DNA of 5,108 nucleotides from an uncultured Oscillochloris sp. (GTDB lineage Bacteria > Chloroflexota > Chloroflexia > Chloroflexales > Chloroflexaceae): positions 1-5,108 of the forward strand of contig CAIRFY010000651.1 of assembly GCA_903877945.1 (NCBI GenBank). Reading direction: 5' to 3'. Under the pieces are notes generated by a model. That model ran no database searches, had not been told where the DNA came from, and saw nothing but the letters and a program-made list of their open reading frames with translations. Positions 1 through 5,108 of the stretch are shown here, piece after piece. The first letter of the stretch is position 1, and every line of letters starts with the position of its first letter. Both the position numbers and the translations under genes were made by a program.

Positions 1-2
1 AC

Positions 3-722
3 ACCCCGCAGCCCGCTCCTGAGCAGCCCCACGACGGCTCAGGGGCGGCGATTGAGGATTGTGCCGCTCACGACGAAAAAGCGACCTTGCAGGAAGGCTC
101 AGGAGCGACGGAACAGACCATACCTACACATTCACACGTCCGTGATGTTATCGCCCCGCAGAAGCCCGTACAGCCCGCACACGAACAAACGATTGCTACT
201 GTTATCGCCCGCATTGAGATTGCACGTACCGAAATCAGGTACACGAAGCGAGAGACGCTTAACCGTGAGACGGGAGAGCTGGTTGAGAAAGCGACGAAGG
301 CAATGAAGCATCGGGTACGGGCCATTGTGAGCGATGTCCCCGATGCGCTGTTTGATGCGGCGTGGAAGAAAGCAAACGATGTATGGCTTACCTACCGCGC
401 CGATCTAGAGCGACGGGATGCGATAGGGCTGGCTCAGGCAGCTCGTAGCGCCGCACGACAGCACGCGGATGCCGTCATGAAGAACTCGCCGCGTGTGAAG
501 TTCTACGCCGCACAATCACGAATTGCCGCTGAGATATGCGCCCGTCGAGGGGTTGACCCGCTTGACCCCACGGGCAAGCAGAAACTCCGCGCTACCCAGG
601 CCCAGGCCAAGGCTCAGGCCAAGGCCCAGGCCGAGCGACGGGGCAAGGTTGCCAGCCTGTTCGTGCCATCTGTTGCGCAGCGCCCGCTCTTTGAGTACAC
701 ACCTGTGGCGTGCGCAGACTAG
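3..722 (+). CDS. Hypothetical helical protein, 5'-truncated by the window edge
   Basis: The frame is open from the first complete codon (3) to a TAG at 720-722, giving 239 visible residues. The only initiation codon in the early part is a TTG at 87, which has no Shine-Dalgarno sequence before it. The 28 codons upstream of it are also open, so I think the true start lies outside the window. The first ~60 residues are rich in Pro, Gln, Ala, Glu and His and look disordered. From about residue 65 the chain becomes charged and helical, with heptad-like IARIEIARTEI and many Arg/Lys/Ala/Glu, followed by an AQAKAQAKAQAE repeat at residues 199-210 and a short tail ending in ACAD. I see no catalytic motif, membrane segment or signal peptide, and I do not recognise the family. 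The gene is convergent with the restriction-modification gene, ending 144 bp from its stop, so they do not share an operon. The coding call rests on frame length and sensible helical composition. Confidence 0.6.
   Translation, partial: TPQPAPEQPHDGSGAAIEDCAAHDEKATLQEGSGATEQTIPTHSHVRDVIAPQKPVQPAHEQTIATVIARIEIARTEIRYTKRETLNRETGELVEKATKAMKHRVRAIVSDVPDALFDAAWKKANDVWLTYRADLERRDAIGLAQAARSAARQHADAVMKNSPRVKFYAAQSRIAAEICARRGVDPLDPTGKQKLRATQAQAKAQAKAQAERRGKVASLFVPSVAQRPLFEYTPVACAD
597..632 (+). repeat. In-frame 12-bp tandem repeat encoding QAQAKAQAKAQA
   Basis: Three imperfect tandem copies of CAGGCCAAGGCC lie inside the plus-strand gene and encode alternating Gln-Ala and Lys-Ala pairs, immediately before Glu-Arg-Arg. 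The unit is a multiple of three bases, so gain or loss of a copy would lengthen or shorten a Lys/Gln/Ala helix without breaking the frame. This is seen directly. Copy-number variation between strains is an inference. Confidence 0.7.
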
Positions 723-818
723 CACGCCCGTAGGCACGCATTCCTGAGCAGCCTGACGCGGTTCTTGCCAGCATCGTGAATGCACCACAGGCCAGGATAG
801 CCGCTCAGTGCTTGCGCC

Positions 819-872
819 GGTTAGTTTCAAACCAGCAGTTCAGTGCCGATAAACCAGTGCCGCTGGCTAACC
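819..872 (-). terminator. Possible weak terminator between convergent genes
   Basis: GGTTAG (819-824) can pair with CTAACC (867-872), and CCAGC (832-836) with GCTGG (862-866), leaving a 7-nt bulge on one side. The structure overlaps the stop codon of the minus-strand gene. On the minus strand a small CCAG/CTGG hairpin directly follows that stop and is followed by TTTAT. There is no proper run of U and the stems are short, so this is a tentative call. Nothing better is visible in the 144-bp gap. Confidence 0.2.
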
Positions 873-3800
873 CTCCACCAGGGCGATCTCCTCGTCCGTG
901 AGGCCATAGAGGGCATAGACGATCTGGTCAATCAGCCGGTCGGTGGCGGCGATACGGGCGTCAAAGGCAGCAATGGCAGGCTGGCGGGTGCGGTAAACCT
1001 TCACCAGATCGGCCATGCTGCCCAATTTTTGCTTCAGACGCTCTTTAAGCAGCCATTTCCACTGAGTTTCGCTGATTGCGCCGATGTTAGCACGTAGCTC
1101 CATGCGGCTGGCCGCCAAGTCGCCGAGTTGGGATTGGGCAGTAGCGAGGGTTGCCATGTACGTCGCCTGCTTTGCGGCAAAATCCTTGTCATCGCCCTTT
1201 GGTGGACGTGGTGGGGTGTAGAGCCGACCAATCTGCGCGAGTTGGCCCGGTGCCAATACGCCCTCCAGGTCGAGCATCAGATCTTCCAATGCGCTCTGAC
1301 GCTGTTTGTGCAGATCGATCATCTGCTCGGCGAGGTGGGCCAGTACATCGTGAACGACGTCGCTCTGTTCTGGCTCTGCTGTCAGGCGAGACTTGCAGAA
1401 GGTCAGCAGTTCGCTGAGTGTGCCTGTTGCGTACAGGGCTACGCCGTCGTCGCGTAGGGCGGCACGCTCGGCGTCGGGGGTGGTGAAGGTGATGCGACGG
1501 ATGGGAATCTGGCGGAGTGTTTCAGGAAAAATATCAATCCCTGGCGACAGGAATCTGTTGTGATAGTAGCCAAGCGTAGACGATGCAATGACAGCGAGAA
1601 AAAAGTATAAACTGTATCCATTTGGAAGATCGAATATATTCACATCATAGTGCAATCTCTTTGAGCCTAGATGAATAACATCTTCGGCTTTCACACAACA
1701 ATTAATAACGTGATTAACATAAACTCCCTGCGTGTCGAGCGTTGCGGGTATTTTTTTATTACTCGAAATTCGTTGCACAAGAATTTTTGGTGCCTCAAAA
1801 AGCTCAGCGTACTTCGGACGGTGCATCTCAAGGGGACGATACTCGATGTAGCGCATTGGCGTAAGCCACGAGTAACGCCCATCCCATTCTTTCGCCTCAA
1901 CATACGGTTTAGACGCCTCGCCCAAGGCATCGTGATGCACAAGCCTGTCTACAGAATCGCCTGTGCGGGGGTTATGACCAACGAGTCCCGTTGTAAAATA
2001 ACAATACGAAGCCAGAGGGACGGAGATTGCCGCGATTTTCTGTCGTAAATGATCGTCTGTGATCGCAACATCGAGCTGAAATGCCGATCCAGAAAGTCTC
2101 TCAAACTGACTCTGTGTGACGTTTTTGCGAAATGCTCCTTTACGAAACTGGGGCAGAGAAACGATCTCAACTTCATGATCTGGCCCGGCTACTAGGTTAT
2201 CAATGACAAGAATACAGGGCGACACGCCAATACCAGGAAAAACATTCTCTCCACGCGCATCAACAATAACCCGAATAGTTTTCTGCGCAATCATCCACGC
2301 TCGCAGCTTTTCGGCATAGTTTATCGTCAACACCGCAGATGGAACAATGTACGAAAAGACCCCTTTTTTCTTTAGCAGAGAAATAGATTTTTCAATAAAG
2401 ATGAGATACACATCAAATCGTCCCCATGCCGTAGTGTATTGTCCGGATGTGATAATATAGCTTCTTTGCTCTTTATCCGCAGTTTCAGCGCGAATATACG
2501 GCGGATTCCCCACCACCGCATCAAAGCCGCCCTGCTCACCAAGCGGGACACCGTGGTGGTCGAAGAAGACCTCGGGAAATTCCAACTCCCAGTGGAAGAA
2601 GCGGCTCTCAGTCGCAAGCGCATCAGCCTGGTCAAGCAGATCGACGATCTGGCGTACAGCGGCAACACCACGCCCAGTGGCATAGTCGGTCAAGGCATTG
2701 CGCAGATCAGACGGGATGTTCAGGCCAAAGTGCTGGGCCGTGGTGAGGTTCGCCAGTCGGCTATACGTGCGGGTAAGGTTGGCTCGCATATCTCTGTAGG
2801 TCTGCTCTTGTTCCTTGACCTCTTCCACCGTGTTGGCTGCCTTGTCCTCGATCATCCACATGCTATCAACCGCGCTACTCATGTTTTGGCGGAAGGCGTC
2901 ATCGTCCAGCAGCATAAGCTGGCCCGCAGCGACCGCTGACTGGGCTTTCTTCGCGTGGCCGTTGGCCTTCGCTGCACCATTCATGCGGAGGTCGTCAAGG
3001 CGTGCGCCAATCAGGGCGTTACCGCACCGCAGGTGGTGATCAAGGAATGAGAGCGGCTTGTTCTTCGCCACGGTCACGAGCCAGAGTGAGAGCTTGGAGA
3101 GATCGACCGCCAGCGGGTTCAGATCCACCCCGTAGATGCAGCTTTGGGCCACCCGGCGCTTCCAGTAGGCCAGATCCGCCTCGCCATCGGCATCATCTCC
3201 TGGCACTAGCGCCCGATCAACCAGAAACCGAGCAATATACTCGGTCGCCTCAACCAGAAAGTGGCCCGAACCCATGGCCGGGTCGCAAATATTCACTGCG
3301 AGGATGGCCTGCACCTGGGCAGATTCGTCCTTCACTCCCTCGACCGCACGCCGCACAGCAGGGCCGACTGTTTGGTCAACGATGTACTTCACAATGTAAT
3401 CGGGCGTGTAGAAGCTGCCGGTGGCCTTCCGCTCGCCCTTGTCGTTGAGCAGATCAATAGTGAAGCCCTCACCCCCGGCCCCTCTCCCACGAGGAGAGGG
3501 GAGTTCGGACTCCCTCTCCCGCTGGGAGAGGGCTGGGGTGAGGGCTTCCAGATGATATTCCAGTAGCCCCTCGTAGATCGTGCCGAGATGTCGCTCGGCC
3601 AGGTCGCGGTAGTCAATGTACTTCCCGTCTACGCGGGCGAGCATATCGAGTGCCTGAAGCAGGTGGGCATCGCCGATGCTCTTTTCTTCAAGGAAAGAGT
3701 GTTGCTGAGGGTCGAAGAGTCCCCCGTTAAACGTCGCTACCTGAAGCGGCGGGCTACCGGCGTCAATGATTCCAAAGAGTTCGCGTAGGCGTGGCCAAAA

Positions 3801-4820
3801 CATAGCACTACTGGACAGCAGCATCTTGCCGCCATCAATCCGTTGCGCCACCTCGCGCTTGATTGCCTCCAGACTGTACGAATCGCGGTACTGATCACTT
3901 TCGCGTAGCGGCAGCAGCTCACGAGCCTCGGCGTAGAACACAAAGAGCAGCCGGTAGAGGACAATCAGACTGTTGTCGTAGATGGTCTTTAAGGTTGCTG
4001 CGTCGGGCGAAAGATGGTTCGGTGGATAGTCGAGAAAGCCCTGGGCAATGTGGCGAAGGGCGGCATAAACCTGTTGCTTGAGATTCTCGCTAATACCACG
4101 GGCGAAGTCGGTACTCGCCTGCAACATGGCCCGCAGACCAAGCGCATGATCATCGAAGGCCGTGCGGCGAAAAAAGACGTAGAAGTACAGAAAGGCCGCT
4201 GGGTCGTTATGTTCCAGCAACTCGGGCAGACTCACCTCATAGTAGCGTTCGAGCTTATGCGCCGTGTCCTTGTGAAAGAGCCGCCAGAGCCGCCCATTGG
4301 TCAGAATCCCCCACTCGGCCCCGCTATGTTGAATGTAGAAGGCAATCTGATAGGACGGATTCTTGTTGTTAAAGATGTCTTTGTTCTTGTCCTTGATGGT
4401 CACATCCAGAGGGCGATCCCAGGATTTGGCATCGCCGATGGCGATCATCCCCTGCGTCGGCAGCGCATCGGTGAGGGTCTTACCTTTATTTGCGTTGAGC
4501 GCATCCCGATCGCGGTAGAAAACATAATCCGGTATCTTGGTACCATCAGGCGATGTGAGCGCCGCCTGAACCTCGAAGATATGGCCAAGCGCCTTCAGCA
4601 CCGGCCTAATCCACCGTTCTTCCGTCTGCGCCTCTTTTTCGTTACTGCTGGGGGTGTAGGCTGCATAGATCGCCTGAATCGCCGTCATCGCCTGCGCGGC
4701 CTGCGCGGTCAGGTGGTGCCAGTCCTCCCGCTGCGGGAGTATCGTGTTCAGGTAGTAGTCGGAGAAGAGTTGCTGGTTGCGGTGGGGCGGCAGCGGCAGC
4801 GAGAGCTGGGATGCAGACAT
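867..4820 (-). CDS. Type IIG (Eco57I-like) restriction endonuclease / N6-adenine DNA methyltransferase fusion
   Basis: This 1317-residue cytoplasmic enzyme should methylate adenine at a specific DNA site using S-adenosylmethionine and cut unmodified DNA from the same chain. I start it at the ATG at 4818-4820, which has AAGGG nine bases upstream; the frame runs 36 codons further, to a GTG at 4926-4928, but nearly all of that is repeat sequence. Residues ~60-200 resemble a PD-(D/E)xK nuclease: E83, D98 in IPDY, D130 and K132 in GDAK, Q158, then GILTNG (171-176) as in HsdR-type nucleases. A helical connector follows and ends in IYEGLLEYHL. Residues 425-453 come from an inserted palindromic repeat. 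The methyltransferase has GSFYTP (468-473, motif X region), DPAMGSG (513-519, motif I), VDLNP (565-569), GNALIG (600-605), a long helical insert, FHWELEFPEVF and NPPY (772-775, motif IV, adenine-N6 type). Residues ~935-1108 look like a TaqI/Eco57I-type specificity region ending in LRQIPIRR. The C-terminus is helical and ends in YALYGLTDEEIALVEG, typical of the family. BREX PglX shares the methyltransferase layout but lacks the nuclease motif, and no other BREX or DISARM gene is visible. All key residues are intact. The recognition site cannot be read from the sequence. Confidence 0.88.
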   Translation of the reverse strand: MSASQLSLPLPPHRNQQLFSDYYLNTILPQREDWHHLTAQAAQAMTAIQAIYAAYTPSSNEKEAQTEERWIRPVLKALGHIFEVQAALTSPDGTKIPDYVFYRDRDALNANKGKTLTDALPTQGMIAIGDAKSWDRPLDVTIKDKNKDIFNNKNPSYQIAFYIQHSGAEWGILTNGRLWRLFHKDTAHKLERYYEVSLPELLEHNDPAAFLYFYVFFRRTAFDDHALGLRAMLQASTDFARGISENLKQQVYAALRHIAQGFLDYPPNHLSPDAATLKTIYDNSLIVLYRLLFVFYAEARELLPLRESDQYRDSYSLEAIKREVAQRIDGGKMLLSSSAMFWPRLRELFGIIDAGSPPLQVATFNGGLFDPQQHSFLEEKSIGDAHLLQALDMLARVDGKYIDYRDLAERHLGTIYEGLLEYHLEALTPALSQRERESELPSPRGRGAGGEGFTIDLLNDKGERKATGSFYTPDYIVKYIVDQTVGPAVRRAVEGVKDESAQVQAILAVNICDPAMGSGHFLVEATEYIARFLVDRALVPGDDADGEADLAYWKRRVAQSCIYGVDLNPLAVDLSKLSLWLVTVAKNKPLSFLDHHLRCGNALIGARLDDLRMNGAAKANGHAKKAQSAVAAGQLMLLDDDAFRQNMSSAVDSMWMIEDKAANTVEEVKEQEQTYRDMRANLTRTYSRLANLTTAQHFGLNIPSDLRNALTDYATGRGVAAVRQIVDLLDQADALATESRFFHWELEFPEVFFDHHGVPLGEQGGFDAVVGNPPYIRAETADKEQRSYIITSGQYTTAWGRFDVYLIFIEKSISLLKKKGVFSYIVPSAVLTINYAEKLRAWMIAQKTIRVIVDARGENVFPGIGVSPCILVIDNLVAGPDHEVEIVSLPQFRKGAFRKNVTQSQFERLSGSAFQLDVAITDDHLRQKIAAISVPLASYCYFTTGLVGHNPRTGDSVDRLVHHDALGEASKPYVEAKEWDGRYSWLTPMRYIEYRPLEMHRPKYAELFEAPKILVQRISSNKKIPATLDTQGVYVNHVINCCVKAEDVIHLGSKRLHYDVNIFDLPNGYSLYFFLAVIASSTLGYYHNRFLSPGIDIFPETLRQIPIRRITFTTPDAERAALRDDGVALYATGTLSELLTFCKSRLTAEPEQSDVVHDVLAHLAEQMIDLHKQRQSALEDLMLDLEGVLAPGQLAQIGRLYTPPRPPKGDDKDFAAKQATYMATLATAQSQLGDLAASRMELRANIGAISETQWKWLLKERLKQKLGSMADLVKVYRTRQPAIAAFDARIAATDRLIDQIVYALYGLTDEEIALVEG
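1500..2490. other. Low-GC block inside the restriction-modification gene
   Basis: By hand count, positions 1501-2520 are about 45 percent GC, with several 60-base lines at 32-42 percent. Sampled lines on either side are 60-75 percent (for example 1441-1500 and 3001-3060). The edges are fairly sharp. The block encodes residues ~778-1108, from just after NPPY to the end of the putative target-recognition region. Within it, 1801-1980 rises to about 52-57 percent, so it is not uniform. Confidence 0.65.
3462..3548. repeat. 87-bp palindromic dispersed repeat inserted in frame in the coding region
   Basis: The outer arms are inverted repeats. GAAGCCCTCACCCC at 3462 onward is matched by the complement of GGGGTGAGGGCTTC ending at 3548, and the arms continue inward through GGCCCCTCTCCC and GGGAGAGGGCTG with small mismatches. 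Inside are two nested hairpins, CCTCTCC/GGAGAGG (3481-3499) and CCCTCTCCC/GGGAGAGGG (3512-3532). The element spans exactly 29 codons and adds residues 425-453, beginning EALTPALSQRERE and ending GAGGEGF. Four of the six reading frames through it are open, which makes it tolerable inside genes. Peptides of the LTPALSQRERE or LTPGPSP type are familiar from many bacterial genomes as translations of this repeat class. The exact ends are inferred from the symmetry. Confidence 0.85.
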
Positions 4821-4826
4821 AGTCAG

Positions 4827-4840
4827 ATACCCTTGGGTAT
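4827..4840 (-). promoter_or_regulatory. Ribosome-binding site embedded in a 14-bp inverted repeat
   Basis: On the minus strand AAGGG (4834-4830) lies nine bases before the ATG at 4820. It is a good Shine-Dalgarno sequence and decides the start. It sits inside the inverted repeat ATACCC-AA-GGGTAT, with perfect 6-bp arms and a 2-base centre. As DNA this could be an operator. As RNA the 2-base loop is too tight for the full stem, so a protein-binding role would be more plausible. The ribosome-binding call is firm and the operator idea is speculative. Confidence 0.6.
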
Positions 4841-4925
4841 GTTTCAGATTGCAGATTTTAGATTGCGGATTTTTCGCAACAGGACGCAGTGCATGTGTCC
4901 AAACTGTCACGCTGGATTGAACCAT
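4839..4925. repeat. 87-bp direct repeat, copy A
   Basis: This copy aligns without gaps to the copy at 4990-5076, with 10 mismatches (77 of 87 identical). It starts ATGTTTCAG and ends TGAACCAT, so its ends are near-perfect inverted repeats (one mismatch in eight). It contains a tandem pair of AGATTGCAGATTTT-like 14-mers (4846-4859 and 4860-4873). Read on the minus strand it is open and adds a spurious N-terminal extension containing SKICNLK upstream of the true start of the restriction-modification gene. It lies in the presumed 5' leader of that gene. Confidence 0.85.
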
Positions 4926-4958
4926 CACTGTAGTGTGGGCATCGTATTACTGCGCAAA

Positions 4959-4967
4959 AGTATACCA
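4959..4967 (-). promoter_or_regulatory. Possible extended -10 promoter for the restriction-modification gene
   Basis: On the minus strand TGG-TATACT reads as an extended -10 element (TGn followed by a hexamer one base off TATAAT). It lies in the 64-bp single-copy stretch between the two 87-bp repeats. No convincing TTGACA-like -35 is present at 16-18 bases, which extended -10 promoters can tolerate. Transcription would start near 4952 and give a leader of about 130 bases that passes through copy A. This is a motif match only. Confidence 0.35.
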
Positions 4968-4989
4968 CAGCGGATCGGCGCATAAAGGC

Positions 4990-5076
4990 ATGTTTCAGAT
5001 TGCAGATTTTAGATTGCAGATTTGCCGCAGCAGGACGCGGTACATTAGCCCAAACTGTCACGCTGGATTGAAACAT
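4990..5076. repeat. 87-bp direct repeat with perfect 8-bp terminal inverted repeats, copy B
   Basis: It starts ATGTTTCA and ends TGAAACAT, a perfect 8-bp terminal inverted repeat that extends imperfectly further inward (GATTGCAG against ATCCAG on the opposite end). It is flanked by GGC on both sides, which could be a 3-bp target duplication or chance. It contains the same tandem AGATTGCAGATTTT pair (4997-5010 and 5011-5024). On the minus strand an ATG at its edge opens a 72-codon frame through the repeat, which I regard as non-coding. The remaining 5077-5108 shows nothing recognisable. Confidence 0.85.
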
Positions 5077-5108
5077 GGCAATAGAGCAAAAGTCACCCTG
5101 TCACACCT

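Noticed and set aside
841..862. Direct repeat CAGTGCCG at 841-848 and 855-862 as a recombination or attachment site
   Set aside because: It is only 8 bp, with no integrase, tRNA or inverted partner; chance is the better explanation.
867..4820. Assignment as BREX PglX or a DISARM methyltransferase
   Set aside because: The N-terminal GDAK-type nuclease motif and the lack of any other BREX or DISARM gene in view favour a stand-alone type IIG enzyme, though genes outside the window could change this.
4014..4985. A 323-codon plus-strand open frame antisense to the enzyme gene
   Set aside because: It lies opposite the N-terminal half of the well-supported enzyme and runs through repeat copy A; its composition is that of an antisense shadow.
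4846..5024. Tandem AGATTGCAGATTTT units as a CRISPR array or replication iterons
   Set aside because: The units are 14 bp, directly adjacent with no spacers, occur only twice per copy, and are part of a larger 87-bp repeat; no cas or replication genes are nearby.
4858..5076. A 72-codon minus-strand frame starting MFQSSVTVW
   Set aside because: It is repeat copy B, the spacer and the start of copy A read through; there is no ribosome-binding site and no protein-like conservation to be expected.
3462..5076. The coding palindrome and the upstream repeats being the same element because all are 87 bp
   Set aside because: Their sequences are unrelated (GC-rich CCCTCACCCC type against AT-rich AGATTGCAG type); the equal length is a coincidence.

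Overview
The window is a piece of bacterial chromosome dominated by one large gene on the minus strand. The organism is probably a filamentous anoxygenic phototroph of the Chloroflexus/Roseiflexus group. This is an inference from overall GC in the mid-50s to 60 percent range, from short tandem AGATTGCAGATTT-type intergenic repeats, and from a CCCTCACCCC...CCCTCTCCC palindromic element, both of which I remember as abundant in those genomes. The palindromic element also occurs in unrelated phyla, so the assignment is tentative.

Layout, left to right. Positions 1-722 (plus strand) hold the 3' part of an open frame that runs in from beyond the left edge. It encodes a Pro/Gln/Ala-rich then helical protein that I do not recognise, with a small AQAK repeat near its C-terminus. 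Positions 723-866 are a short gap between convergent genes, with only a weak inverted repeat. Positions 867-4820 (minus strand) encode a 1317-residue single-chain restriction-modification enzyme of the type IIG (Eco57I-like) kind. It has an N-terminal PD-(D/E)xK nuclease domain, a helical connector, an N6-adenine methyltransferase with DPAMGSG and NPPY motifs, a target-recognition region and a helical C-terminus. Positions 4821-5108 are non-coding and carry the ribosome-binding site, a possible promoter and two 87-bp direct repeats.

A type IIG enzyme methylates and cuts from one polypeptide, so no partner methylase or specificity subunit is needed, and none is visible. The plus-strand gene shows no functional link to it.

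Three features stand out. An 87-bp palindromic repeat sits in frame inside the enzyme gene and adds 29 residues just before the methyltransferase domain. A roughly 1-kb block of about 45 percent GC inside a gene of about 60 percent GC coincides with the part that reads DNA specificity. Two copies of a small repeat with short terminal inverted repeats flank the probable promoter. The window looks like an orphan defence gene reshaped by small repeats and possible domain exchange. I see no evidence for a wholly new multi-gene system.
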